Below are positions 33,974-44,023 of a DNA stretch of 64,000 nucleotides, in pieces (the first letter of the stretch is position 1; every line of letters starts with the position of its first letter). The notes beneath the pieces are model-generated. The model was not told the origin of the DNA, did not search any database, and worked only from the letters and a program-made list of their open reading frames with translations. Origin of the DNA: Frondihabitans sp. PAMC 28766 (lineage in GTDB: Bacteria; Actinomycetota; Actinomycetes; Actinomycetales; Microbacteriaceae); NCBI RefSeq assembly GCF_001577365.1, contig NZ_CP014513.1, positions 4,092,001-4,156,000 on the forward strand. The letters run 5' to 3'. A program made the translations under genes and the position numbers.

Positions 33974-35140
33974 ATGAGCATCCTCGTCGTCGTCCTGATG
34001 GTCATCGCCATCGCCCTGATATTCGATTTCACCAACGGCTTCCACGACACCGCCAACGCGATGGCCACCTCGGTCGCGACCGGTGCCCTGAAGCCGCGCG
34101 TCGCCGTGCTGATCTCGGCCGTGCTCAACCTCGTCGGCGCATTCCTGTCGACGCAGGTCGCCAAGACGGTCTCATCGGGCATCCTGACCGAGAACACCAA
34201 GGGCCTGCCGCACATCACGCCCGTCCTCATCTTCGCCGGCCTCGTCGGCGCGGTCATCTGGAACCTCGGAACCTGGTGGCTGGGGCTGCCGTCGAGCTCG
34301 ACGCACGCGCTGTTCGGCGGCCTGATCGGTGCCGCCATCATCGGGTCGGGCGTCAGCGCCGTCGACTTCGGCGGGGTGATCTCGAAGATCGTGCTGCCCG
34401 CGATCCTGTCGCCCTTCATCGCCGGCGCGGTGGCGCTCATCGCGACCTACGCGGCCTACCGGATCACCAAGCTCGCCGAGGTGCACGGTGCGAAGCGCGG
34501 CTTCCGCCACGCGCAGACCGTCTCGGCCTCGCTCGTCTCGCTCGCGCACGGCACGAACGACGCGCAGAAGACGATGGGCGTCGTCACGCTGACCCTCATC
34601 GTCGCGGGCTACCAGACGGCGAACACCGGCCCGCAGATCTGGGTGATCCTGATCTGCGGTCTGGCGATCGCCACCGGCACGTACACGGGCGGCTGGCGCA
34701 TCATGCGCACCGTCGGCAAGAACATCACCGACGTCGAGTCGCCCCAGGGCTTCGCCGCCGAGACCAGCTCGGCCGCGACCCTGCTGATCTCGTCGAACCT
34801 CGGCTTCCCGCTCTCGACGACGCAGATCACCTCGGGCGCCGTGGTCGGCGCCGGGGTCGGCAAGCGGCTCGCGTCGGTGCACTGGAACACGGTCTCGAGG
34901 ATCGCCGTCGGCTGGATCGTCACGCTGCCGGCCGCAGCTCTCGTCGGCGGCGTCGCCGCCCTGCTCGCCGGCACCGGCCCCATCGGCCTCGTGGTAGTCG
35001 TCGTGCTGGGGGTCGTCGGCGGCGCGACCTTCGTGCTGCTCGCACGGCGCCACCCCGTCAGCCGCGAGAACGTCAACGACGACTCGACCACCGCGACCGG
35101 CCGCCCGGTCGGCGCTGCCGCCGCCACTGTGAAGGGCTGA
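33974..35140 (+). CDS. pitA: Inorganic phosphate transporter, PiT family
   Basis: 388 aa from ATG 33974. Two inverted PiT signature halves are visible: IFDFTNGFHDTANAMATSVATG (about 16-37; key residues Asn, His, Asp) and SLAHGTNDAQKTMGVVTL (about 190-207), plus SSSTHALFGGLIGAA and PLSTTQITSGAVVGAG. About ten membrane segments. It moves phosphate as a metal complex or with protons. The next small gene is 4 bp away and probably co-translated. Confidence 0.93.
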   Translation: MSILVVVLMVIAIALIFDFTNGFHDTANAMATSVATGALKPRVAVLISAVLNLVGAFLSTQVAKTVSSGILTENTKGLPHITPVLIFAGLVGAVIWNLGTWWLGLPSSSTHALFGGLIGAAIIGSGVSAVDFGGVISKIVLPAILSPFIAGAVALIATYAAYRITKLAEVHGAKRGFRHAQTVSASLVSLAHGTNDAQKTMGVVTLTLIVAGYQTANTGPQIWVILICGLAIATGTYTGGWRIMRTVGKNITDVESPQGFAAETSSAATLLISSNLGFPLSTTQITSGAVVGAGVGKRLASVHWNTVSRIAVGWIVTLPAAALVGGVAALLAGTGPIGLVVVVVLGVVGGATFVLLARRHPVSRENVNDDSTTATGRPVGAAAATVKG

Positions 35141-35144
35141 ACCC

Positions 35145-35456
35145 ATGAGCACACTCCTCCTCGCCGCAGCTGCGGCCCCCGCGCCCGTCACGGGCTTCCT
35201 CGGCGTCAACTGGTCGTCGATCGCCGAGGTCTGCATCGTCACCCTCGTCGCGACGGTCGGCATCGTCGTGATCTTCTCGATCGGCCTGCGGCTGCTGTCG
35301 ATCGGCTCGCCCGACGACGGAGGCGACCTGGCGGCCTCGGGTGCGATCACCCGTCGACCCGTCGCCGCGACGGCCGTGGGGTATCTCTGCGTCGCGATCG
35401 GGGGCGCCGCAGTGCTCTACGGCATCTATCTGGTGATCCCGCTGTTCCACCAGTGA
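35145..35456 (+). CDS. Small membrane protein partner of PiT
   Basis: 103 aa with two hydrophobic segments (IAEVCIVTLVATVGIVVIFSIG and TAVGYLCVAIGGAAVLYGIYL) separated by a polar loop GSPDDGGD. Position directly after pitA suggests an accessory subunit; small membrane proteins next to pit genes are common in actinobacteria. No enzymatic motif. Confidence 0.75.
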   Translation: MSTLLLAAAAAPAPVTGFLGVNWSSIAEVCIVTLVATVGIVVIFSIGLRLLSIGSPDDGGDLAASGAITRRPVAATAVGYLCVAIGGAAVLYGIYLVIPLFHQ

Positions 35457-35577
35457 CGAATCTTCGACCGGTGACGAACCCGAGACACCCGGTCGACCGG
35501 CGAGTCACCCGGGCCCGATAGGGTGCAGGCGCACGCCGCGCAGCGCCACCCCGCCTCCCGCCCGAAAGCACGCCTCG

Positions 35578-38500
35578 ATGACCGATCCCCTCCCTCCGGG
35601 TCTCCTCCTCGGCTCCGAACGCACACCGCCCGAGCGCACGCTGGTCGACGTGCTCCGCTCGACGGTCGAGGCCTTCCCCGAAGCCTCGGCGCTGGAGGAC
35701 GAGGACGGCGCTCTGAGCTATCGCGAGCTGGCCGTGCGCGTGCGGGCCGCCGCCTCGGCGCTCTCGGCAGCGGGCGTCGCGCGGGGAGACAGGGTCGGCG
35801 TGCGGATGCCGTCGGGCGACCGGTGGCTCTACATCGCCATCCTGGCCGTCCTGACCGCCGGCGCCGCCTACGTGCCGGTCGACGCCGACGACCCCGAGGA
35901 GCGCGCCGCCCTCGTCTTCGGCGAGGCGCAGGTCGTCGGCATCGTCGGGGCCCGTGGGCTCTATCGGGCCGACGACGGCACCGAGACACCGATCTTCCAG
36001 GCCGTCGCCCCGCACCCGAGCCGCGCGACCGACGCCCGCGCTGCGCTGCCGGTGGCCCCGTCACCCGACGACGACGCCTGGATCATCTTCACCTCCGGCT
36101 CGACGGGCACGCCGAAGGGCGTCGCCGCGAGCCACCGCTCGGCCGCGGCCTTCGCCGATGCCGAGGCGGGCCTGTTCCTCCGCAGCCCCGGAATCGATCC
36201 GCTCGGCCCCGGCGATCGCGTCCTCGCCGGTCTGAGCGTCGCGTTCGACGCCTCCTGCGAAGAGATGTGGCTCGCCTGGCGGTCGGGCGCGTGCCTCGTG
36301 CCGGCGCCGCGCAGCCTCGTGCGCAGCGGCGCCGACCTCGGGCCGTGGCTCGTGCTGCACGACATCACCGTGGTCTCGACCGTGCCGACGCTCGCGGGGC
36401 TCTGGCCGACCGAGGCTCTCGAGAGCGTGCGCCTGCTGATCTTCGGCGGCGAGGCCCTGCCGCCCGAGATCGTCGAGCGCGTCACCGGCGACGGCCGCGA
36501 GGTGTGGAACACCTACGGCCCCACCGAGGCGACCGTGGTCACGACCGGCTCGCTCGTCGCGCCCGGCGAGCTCGTGCGCATCGGCCTCCCGCTCGACGGC
36601 TGGGACGCCGCCGTCGTCGACGTGACGACCGGCCTGCCGGTCGGCGAGGGCGAGGTCGGCGAGCTGATCATCGGTGGCGTCGGCCTGGCACGCTATCTCG
36701 ACCCGGCCAAGGACGCCGAGAAGTACGCGCCCCACGAAGGCCTCGGCTGGCAGCGCGCCTACCGCTCGGGCGACCTCGTGCGTTTCGAGCACTCCGGTCT
36801 CGTCTTCCAGGGCCGCGCCGACGACCAGGTCAAGGTCGGCGGTCGCCGCATCGAGCTGGGCGAGATCGAAGCCGCCCTCCTCGGTCTCGAGGGCGTCGGC
36901 GGGGCAGCGGCCGCCGTGCGGAAGACCGACGCCGGCAACCAGATCATCGTGGGCTACCTCGCGGTGCAGGATGCCACGCAGTTCGACCGCGGCGGCGCCC
37001 TCACCCGCCTCCGCGAAGAGCTGCCGGCAGCCCTCGTGCCGCTCCTCGCCCTCGTCGAGGGCGACCTGCCCACCAAGACGAGCGGCAAGATCGACCGCGA
37101 CTCGCTGCCGTGGCCGTTGCCGCCCACCTCGGTCGGGCCCGAGGACAGCGCGATGAGGCCCGACGAGCTGATCCTCGCGGCCGACTGGCAGGCGGTGCTC
37201 GGCCTCCCGGTCGACGACGCCGACGCGAACTTCTTCGACCTCGGCGGCGGGTCGCTCGCCGCGGCCCAGCTCGTCGCCCGCATCCGCGAGCGCGACCCCG
37301 AGTTCACCGTCGCCGAGATCTACTCGCACCCGCGGCTCGGAGCCATGTCGGACGCCCTCGAGGCGCGCGTCGGCACCGCTGCCGTGCCGAACGACGACTA
37401 CCACCGCTCCTCCCCACCCCGCTGCGGATGCAGTGGCTGCAGACGCTGCTCGGCCTGCCGCTGCACATCCTGAGCGGTGTGCGCTGGCTGACCTACGCGC
37501 TGACCGCGTCGGGGCTGGTGCGCTGGGCGGCGGGCGGGCACGCGTCGCACGCCTTCGATGCCCTGCCTGCCGTGAACGGCTGGCTCCTCGTGATCCTGCT
37601 GGCCGTCTTCGTCACCCCGTTCGGCCGCATGGCGATCTCGGTCGTGTTCGCCCGGGCACTGCTCGCCGGCGTGAAGGCGGGCGACCACCCGCGCGGAGGC
37701 GGCGTGCACCTGCGCCTCTGGCTCGCCGAGCAGGTCGCTCACCAGATCGGGGCCGTGGGTCTCGCCGGCGCCCCGTGGGTCAGCTATTACGCTCGCGCCC
37801 TCGGGCCCGCATCGCCCCCGACGTCGACCTGCACGCCCTGCCGCCGGTCACCGGCATGCTGCGCATCGGCCGCGGCGCCTCGATCGAGCCCGAGGTCGAC
37901 CTGTCGGGCTACTGGATCGACGGCGACGTCGTGCGCATCGGCGCGATCCGCATCGGTGCCGGCTCGACCGTCGGCATGCGGTCGACGCTTCTGCCCGGCA
38001 CCAGGATCGGCAAGAACGCCTCGGTCGCGCCCGGCTCCGCCGTCTTCGGCCGCGTGCCGTCCGGCCAGGAGTGGGCAGGATCGCCGGCGGCGCGGGTGGG
38101 CAAGAACCGCACCTGGTGGCCCGCCTCGCGACCGGGCTCCCACCGGGCGTGGCTCGCCGCGTACGGCGTCTCGTCGGTGGTGCTCTCGCTGCTGCCCATC
38201 GCGTCACTGGCGGGTGGCGCCGCCGTGATCGCGCTGGGCCTCCGGGGCGCCCTTGCGCTCGGCGACGCGTACCTCCGCGCTCTCGCCCTGTTCGTGCCCG
38301 CGGCGCTGCTGGCCGGCGTCACGGCAGCAGTGCTCGTCGTGCTCTTCGTGCGCCTCCTCGGCCTGGGTGTGCGCGAGGGCACCTTCGCCGTGCGCTCGCG
38401 CGTCGGCTGGCAGGTGTGGAGCACCGAGCGCCTGCTCGATCTCGCCCGCACCTTCCTCTTCCCGATCTATTCGAGCCTGTTCACCCCGGTCTGGCTGCGC

Positions 38501-39565
38501 CTGCTCGGGGCGAAGGTCGGCCACGACGTCGAGGCGTCGACGGTGCTGCTGCTGCCCGCGATGACGACGATCCGCGACGGCGCCTTCCTCGCCGACGACA
38601 CCATGGTCGCCTCCTACGAGCTCGGCGGCGGCTACCTGCGGGTCGCCGAGGCCGAGATCGGCCAGCGCGCCTTCCTCGGCAACTCGGGCATGACCGGCCC
38701 CGGCCACAAGGTGCCACGCGACGGTCTGGTCGCCGTGCTCAGCGCCGCCCCGCGCAAGTCGAAGGCGGGGTCGTCGTGGCTCGGCTCCCCCGCGGTGCGG
38801 TTGCGACGCACGGTCGCCGTGACTGACGAGGCCCGCACCTTCCGCCCGCCCGCCCGCATCCGGGCCGCCCGCATCCTCTGGGAACTCGGCCGTGCCGTGC
38901 CGGTGCTCGTCGCCTGCCTCATCGGGCTGACGCTCGTCTTCGCCCTCTGGGGGCTCGTGGCGTGGCTCGGTCCGGGCTGGGCGATCCTGCTCTCCGGGCC
39001 CGTCATGCTCGCGGTGGGCGCTGTCTCGGCCGCCGTCGCGACGGCGGCGAAGTGGGCTCTGGTCGGCAGGATACGAGTGGCTGAGAAGCCGCTCTGGTCG
39101 AGTTTCGTCTGGCGCAGCGAAGTCGCCGACGTCTTCGTCGAGATGTGCGCGGCGCCCTTCTTCGCGCAGCCGGCCGCCGGCACCCCCGCGCTGGTGTGGT
39201 GGCTTCGCTCGCTCGGCGCCTCCATCGGCCGCGGAGTCTGGACCGACAGCTACTGGCTGCCCGAAGCCGACCTGGTGCACTTGGGGGACGGCAGCACCGT
39301 CAACCGGGGCTGCGTCGTGCAAACCCACCTCTTTCATGATCGAATCATGAGCATGGACACCGTCACCCTCGACCCCGGTTCGACGCTCGGCCCCCACAGC
39401 GTCGTGCTGCCCGCCGCCCGGCTCGGCGCGCACGCGACGGTCGGGCCCGCCTCGCTCGTCATGCGCGGCGAGGGCGTGCCCACCGGCAGCCGCTGGTCGG
39501 GCAACCCCATCGGCCCGTGGCGCGAGGTGCGCTTCGCCGACTACCACGCCACCGCGAACGCCTGA
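35578..39565 (+). CDS. Pls/PosA-type single-module NRPS (A-T domains plus membrane LbH region), two frameshifts
   Basis: About 1329 aa when repaired, close to epsilon-poly-lysine synthetase length. Adenylation motifs: FTSGSTGTPKGV, FDASCEEMW, NTYGPTEATV, YRSGDLVRF, GRADDQVKVGGRRIELGE and the A10 Lys in TKTSGKIDR. The carrier Ser is S559 in DLGGGSL. There is no condensation or thioesterase domain. The C-terminal half has about six membrane helices and three left-handed beta-helix segments with hexapeptide repeats. The frame breaks at about 37406 (continues LLPTPLRMQW) and about 37804 (continues ARIAPDVDLHAL); each needs one added base. Likely product: a homopolymer or short peptide of one amino acid, residue unknown. 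Confidence 0.88.
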
Positions 39566-39569
39566 CCCC

Positions 39570-40871
39570 GTGGCTGTTGCTTATCTGCCGGACCCCGGCA
39601 ACGACGGCTACTCGACGCTCTCGTACGACCTCGACCTGAGCTACCGGGTCGCGACGAACCGGCTCGACGCCACCGCCGTCATCACCCTGCTCGCCACCGC
39701 CGACCTGCCACGATTCTCGCTCGACCTGGTGCGCCTTCGCGCCTCGAAGGTGCGGGTCGACGGCACGAAGGCCAGCCGCTTCTCGCAGTCGGCGACCAAG
39801 CTCTCGATCACACCGGCCGCGCCGATTCCGGCCGGGGAGGAGTTCGTGGTCACCGTCGACTACGCCGGGTCGCCCGCGCCCCGCAACAGCACCTGGGGCA
39901 CCGTCGGCTGGGAAGAACTGACCGATGGCGTGATCGTCGCGTCGCAGCCGTCGGGCGCGCCCACCTGGTTCCCGTGCAACGACGACCCGGGCGACAAGGC
40001 CTCGTATCGCATCGCCGTCAGCGTCGAAGAGGGGTACACGGTGGTCGCCAACGGCGAGGCAGGGTCACGCAGCACTCGCTCGGGCCGCACGACCTGGCAC
40101 TTCGATCAGCCCGAACCCACCTCGACCTACCTCGCCACGGTGCAGATCGGCCGCTACGAGCTGGTGCCGGTCAGCCTCGGCGCCGTCCCCGGCGTCCTCG
40201 CCGGGCCGCCCAAGCTGCGCTCGCGCATCGGCCACGACTTCGGCGACCTGCCCGAGATGATGGCCTGCTTCGTCGACGCCTTCGGCCCGTACCCGTTCGC
40301 CGCGTACACCGTCGTCGTCACCGACGACGACCTCGAGATCCCCCTCGAGGCGCAGGGCATGGCGATCTTCGGGGCGAACCACGCCGACGGCCACGGCTCG
40401 GCGACCAGGCTGGTCGCGCACGAGCTGGCGCACCAGTGGTTCGGCAACAGCGTCGGCGTCTCGACGTGGCGCGACATCTGGCTCAACGAGGGCTTCGCGT
40501 GCTACTCGGAGTGGCTCTGGTCGGAGTGTTCGGGCGGGGCGACAGCCTCCCGCCTCGCCGCCGAGACGCGAGCTCGACTGGCGAAACTCGGGCAGGAGAT
40601 CGTTCTCGGGGATCCTGGGCCCCGCTCGATGTTCGACGACCGGGTCTACAAGCGCGGGGCGCTCACGCTGCAGGCGCTCCGGCTCACTGTCGGCGACACG
40701 GCGTTCTTCGAGACGCTGCGGTCGTGGACGGAAGTGCACCGGCACGGGGTCGCGACGACCGAGGACTTCGTGATGCATGCGTCACGCATGGCCGGTCGGC
40801 CACTCGGCGACCTCTTCGACGCGTGGCTCGATCGAACGCCGCTGCCCGAGCTGCCTGCCGTCGGGCGGTAG
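39570..40871 (+). CDS. M1 family zinc aminopeptidase
   Basis: 433 aa, GTG start 5 bp after the NRPS stop, so it is in the same operon. Zinc site H284-E285-x2-H288 in HELAHQWFG and E307 in NEGF (18-residue spacing). GMAIFGA stands where M1 enzymes have the GAMEN-type substrate loop. Short for the family: the catalytic domain ends without the usual long helical C-terminal domain. No signal peptide is seen. Because Zn aminopeptidases degrade epsilon-poly-lysine in known producers, a role in trimming or detoxifying the NRPS product is a reasonable hypothesis. Confidence 0.9.
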   Translation: MAVAYLPDPGNDGYSTLSYDLDLSYRVATNRLDATAVITLLATADLPRFSLDLVRLRASKVRVDGTKASRFSQSATKLSITPAAPIPAGEEFVVTVDYAGSPAPRNSTWGTVGWEELTDGVIVASQPSGAPTWFPCNDDPGDKASYRIAVSVEEGYTVVANGEAGSRSTRSGRTTWHFDQPEPTSTYLATVQIGRYELVPVSLGAVPGVLAGPPKLRSRIGHDFGDLPEMMACFVDAFGPYPFAAYTVVVTDDDLEIPLEAQGMAIFGANHADGHGSATRLVAHELAHQWFGNSVGVSTWRDIWLNEGFACYSEWLWSECSGGATASRLAAETRARLAKLGQEIVLGDPGPRSMFDDRVYKRGALTLQALRLTVGDTAFFETLRSWTEVHRHGVATTEDFVMHASRMAGRPLGDLFDAWLDRTPLPELPAVGR

Positions 40872-40940
40872 GTGTTCGGCGCGGGTGCACGTCGCCCGTT
40901 GCCCGTCCCTCGTTGCCCGTCCCTCGTTGCTCGTCGTGCC

Positions 40941-41044
40941 CGAAATCGCGACCGCCCAGTGCCTCTTGTCGCGATTTCGCGACCGGCGGCCGGATCGGTC
41001 GCGATTTCGCGACCGGCGGCCGGATCCGTCGCGATTTCGCGACC
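40941..41044. repeat. 30-bp tandem repeat with TCGCGATTTCGCGA core
   Basis: Three copies of GTCGCGATTTCGCGACC start at 40968, 40998 and 41028, exactly 30 bp apart, with GGCGGCCGGATC as the linker. A reverse-oriented CGAAATCGCGACC at 40941 can pair with the first copy. It lies between convergent genes and shares its core with the hairpin at 12196-12283. Confidence 0.8.
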
Positions 41045-41066
41045 CGTGCTGAAGCGGCGGCGACCG

Positions 41067-41614
41067 CTACAGGCGCTTCTCGTAGCAGAGCGAGAACGGG
41101 ATCGCTTCGACGTAGGGCTCGTAGACCGGGATCGGCGTGTAGCCGAAGCGCTCGTAGAGGCGCACGGCGTCGGGCTGGCGGTCGCCGGTCTGCAGCATGA
41201 TGCGGCTCGCTCCCCGCGCCTGGCCGACTCGTCGAGCTCGGCCATGAGCTTCGCGCCGATGCCCCGGCCGCGCTGGCCGTCGACGACGATCACGCGCTTC
41301 ATCTCCCACTCGCCGCGCAGGTCGCGGACGGCCGCGTGGGCGAGTGGCGTGCCGTCGGTGTCGACGATGAGGATCGTGTCGAGCACCGAAGCCGGGTCGA
41401 CCGCCAAAGCCGCGGCCCGGCGATCCTGAGCCTCGACGGTCTGCAAGACGTCTTTGTCGGCGTAGCGGGCGGTCATCTCGACGTCCATCGCCTCGCGGAG
41501 GGCGACGGCCCGCGGGTCGTCCCACTCGACGTGGAGGGTGGTCAGGGCGGTCGGGTCGGTAGTGCTCGGGTCTGACGTGTTCGGGTCTGACGTGTTCGGG
41601 TCGGTGGTGCTCAC
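41067..41614 (-). CDS. GNAT family N-acetyltransferase, interrupted by a 1-base deletion
   Basis: About 182 aa when repaired, GTG 41614. A DPNTSDPNTSDPSTTDP head precedes the domain. The acetyl-CoA motif VIVVDGQRGRGIGAKLMAEL is intact, then the frame changes at about 41212-41217 (GGGG run on the minus strand) and the family ending continues as RIMLQTGDRQPDAVRLYERF and GYTPIPVYEPYV. Substrate unknown. Confidence 0.82.
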
Positions 41615-41644
41615 CTTCCCATTGTGCCGCCCGGCCCCTCCCCA

Positions 41645-41706
41645 CCCTTACCTTTTCGGCACGTCCTCTGCGTCGTGACGGGGAGGACGTGCCGAAAAGG
41701 TAAGGG
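41645..41706. terminator. 24-bp perfect inverted repeat
   Basis: CCCTTACCTTTTCGGCACGT begins the left arm (41645-41668); the right arm (41683-41706) is its exact complement over 24 bp, around a 14-base loop. It follows the stop of the DHA2 efflux gene (41724, minus strand) and lies just upstream of the GNAT start, so it can end that transcript. Confidence 0.75.
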
Positions 41707-41723
41707 CTGGCGCGCGACGCGGG

Positions 41724-43196
41724 TCAGCCGGCGGTCACGGGCTCGAGGGGCGACTCGGCGGCGAGGCCAGCGGCAGCAGCAGCAGCGTCGCCGTCGGCCC
41801 CCGAGCGGCGACCACGAACGATGCCCGAGGGCAGCAGCAGCGCCAACAGCGCCGACGCGAGCAGCACGCTCGCCCCCACCAGCACGGCCGGCGCCGCAGC
41901 CGACACGTAGCCGGTCGGCGTCAGCTGCCCGCCGGCCCCCGTGAAGACCGCGGTCAGCACGGCGATGCCGAGGGCGACGCCGATCTCGCGCAGGGTGGAG
42001 TTGGTACCGGAGGCCTTGGCCTGGTCGTCCTGCTTCATGTTGACGAGCACCGCGGTCGACAGCGGCGCGAAGACGAGCCCCATGCCGATGCCCGCAAGCA
42101 GGAATCCGGGCAGCAGCGTCAGGTAGCCCACACCGGCCGACATCGTCAAAGCGATCTCGAAGAGGCCGCCCGAGAGCAGCACCATGCCCGAGACGATCAG
42201 CAGGCGGGTGCCGACGCGCGGCGCGATGAAGCCGGTCAGCGGGGCGATGACCATCGGCGCAAGAGTCCACGGCATCGTCGCGACGCCCGCCTCGAGCGGC
42301 GTCTTGCCCTGAACCACCTGCAAGAACTGGATCAGGATGAACACCGACCCGAACGCCCCGAAGCTGAACGTCATGGCGACGAGGTTCGCGAGGGTGAAGC
42401 TGCGGTCGCGGAAGAGCCGCAGCGGCAGCAGAGGCGAAGCCACTCGCGACTCACGCCAGATGAACAGGCCGATCAGCACGGCGCCGCCGATGAGCGCGAC
42501 GAGCACCTGCGCGCTCGACCAGCCCGCGTCGTTGCCGCGCACGATCCCGAAGACGATGCCCAGGATGCCGAGACCGGCCAGCAGGACGCCGAGGAGGTCG
42601 GCCCGCACGCGCTCGCCGAGGCTGTTCGGCAGGGCGAACAGCGCCAGCGGGATCGCGATGATTCCGACGGGGACGTTGAGCCAGAAGATCGACTCCCAGC
42701 TCCAGCCCTCGACGACCGCGCCGCCGATCAACGGGCCGAGCGCGACGCCGAGGCCCGAGACGCCGCCCCAGACGCCGATGGCGAGGGGGCGGGCCTTCGT
42801 GCCCACGGATCCGACGAGCAGGGTGAGCGAGAGCGGCATGATCGCCGCGGCTCCGGCGCCTTCGAGGGCGCGAGCCGTGATGAGGGCCGCGGTCGTGGTG
42901 CTGAGAGCGGCGAACGCGGACGCCCCGGTGAAGACGACGAGACCGGCGATGAAGAGGTGACGCCTGCCGATCCTGTCGCCGAGGCTCACGGCGAGCAGCA
43001 TGAGGGCTGCGAACGAGAGCGTGTAGGCGTTGGTGATCCACTGCAGGCTCTCGACGGTCGATCCGAGCTTCTCGTGGATGACGGGGAGGGCGCTCGTGAC
43101 CACGAGGTTGTCGAGGGTGGCCATGAACATGGGCAGGCTGGCGGCCGTGATGGCCAGCCAGACGGGGATGCGACGGGCGGTGGTTGCAGTCGGCAC
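41724..43196 (-). CDS. MFS multidrug efflux transporter, DHA2 (EmrB/QacA) type
   Basis: 490 aa from GTG 43196, with GGAG seven bases before it; upstream in-frame ATGs would run through the operator region. Fourteen membrane segments; motifs FMATLDNLVVTSALPVI (motif D1 region), SLGDRIGRRHLFIAG (motif A) and LEGAGAAAIMPLSL. Proton-driven drug export is the usual activity. Divergent from a TetR gene with two operators between, the standard arrangement for inducible efflux. Confidence 0.9.
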   Translation of the reverse strand: MPTATTARRIPVWLAITAASLPMFMATLDNLVVTSALPVIHEKLGSTVESLQWITNAYTLSFAALMLLAVSLGDRIGRRHLFIAGLVVFTGASAFAALSTTTAALITARALEGAGAAAIMPLSLTLLVGSVGTKARPLAIGVWGGVSGLGVALGPLIGGAVVEGWSWESIFWLNVPVGIIAIPLALFALPNSLGERVRADLLGVLLAGLGILGIVFGIVRGNDAGWSSAQVLVALIGGAVLIGLFIWRESRVASPLLPLRLFRDRSFTLANLVAMTFSFGAFGSVFILIQFLQVVQGKTPLEAGVATMPWTLAPMVIAPLTGFIAPRVGTRLLIVSGMVLLSGGLFEIALTMSAGVGYLTLLPGFLLAGIGMGLVFAPLSTAVLVNMKQDDQAKASGTNSTLREIGVALGIAVLTAVFTGAGGQLTPTGYVSAAAPAVLVGASVLLASALLALLLPSGIVRGRRSGADGDAAAAAAGLAAESPLEPVTAG

Positions 43197-43236
43197 GGCA
43201 CGGCTCCATTCGAGTTCTGGGATCCGGATCACGGTT

Positions 43237-43278
43237 GTAATCGGATGATTACTAGACACTAAGTAATCAACTGATAAC
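43237..43278. promoter_or_regulatory. Two TetR operators, GTAATC-N4-GATTAC
   Basis: GTAATCGGATGATTAC (43237-43252) is a perfect 6-bp inverted repeat with 4-base spacer; GTAATCAACTGATAAC (43263-43278) is a second copy with one arm mismatch, 26 bp centre to centre. They lie between the efflux and tetR starts and include the only AT-rich stretch there. Confidence 0.75.
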
Positions 43279-43287
43279 CTGTCAAGC

Positions 43288-43938
43288 ATGGATTCCGCAG
43301 TAGTGCCTTCGGCCTCGACCCCGCGCCTCTCAGCGGCCGAACGGCGAGAGCAGATCCTCGATGCGGCCACGGCCGTCTTCGGCGAGCGCGGCTACCACGG
43401 CACCACCACCGACCAGGTAGCGGGGGCCGCGGGCATCAGCCAGCCGTACGTCGTGCGGATGTTCGGCTCGAAAGAGAAGCTCTTCTTGGAGGTCGTGCAC
43501 CGTGCCCTCGCGATGCTCTTCGACGCCTTCCGGGCAGCCCTCCCCGACCCGGGTGACGGCACGAGCCGCGAGAAGCGGCTCGGTGGGGCGTTCGTCGACC
43601 TCGTGCAGAAGGAGGGTGTGCACCGCACCCTGCTGCACGCGTTCGTCTCGGGCAACGATCCCGTGATCGGGGCGGCCGCTCGCGAGGGCTTCGTCGGCAT
43701 CTACCGGCTGCTGCGCGACGAGGCCGGCTTCTCGCCCGAGCAGATCGACCAGTTCTTGGGCGGCGGCATGCTGCTCAGCGTCCTGCTCGGCATCGAGCTG
43801 CCGAGCGTCTACGGCCAGGATCGCGACGCCGACGAGCTCATGCAGGTCGCGTTCGGCGAGAAGTGCGCCGTCGTGATCGAGGCCGCCGGCCCCGCCTCCG
43901 CAGCGGGCGCCGCGACCGCCGCCGCCGCCGCCCGCTAA
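43288..43938 (+). CDS. TetR family regulator of efflux gene
   Basis: 216 aa. N-terminal domain ERREQILDAATAVFGERGY, TTTDQVAGAAGISQPYVVRMFGSKEKLFLEVV (helix-turn-helix around 45-65). The ligand domain is all helical and ends in an Ala-rich tail. Expected to repress itself and the divergent DHA2 gene via the GTAATC sites. Two GC hairpins follow the stop (43939-43988). Confidence 0.9.
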   Translation: MDSAVVPSASTPRLSAAERREQILDAATAVFGERGYHGTTTDQVAGAAGISQPYVVRMFGSKEKLFLEVVHRALAMLFDAFRAALPDPGDGTSREKRLGGAFVDLVQKEGVHRTLLHAFVSGNDPVIGAAAREGFVGIYRLLRDEAGFSPEQIDQFLGGGMLLSVLLGIELPSVYGQDRDADELMQVAFGEKCAVVIEAAGPASAAGAATAAAAAR

Positions 43939-43988
43939 GCGTCGCGCCTTCGCGCGACGCCCGGCACCGCGCCTCGGCGAGGTGCCGG
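43939..43988. terminator. Tandem GC hairpins after tetR
   Basis: GCGTCGCG/CGCGACGC (43939-43960) and CCGGCACC/GGTGCCGG (43961-43988), each 8-bp perfect stems, directly after the stop codon. Convergent genes meet here. Confidence 0.65.
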
Positions 43989-44023
43989 TGGCCGCCGGGA
44001 GGTGCCGCGGCCAGTCACCCCTT

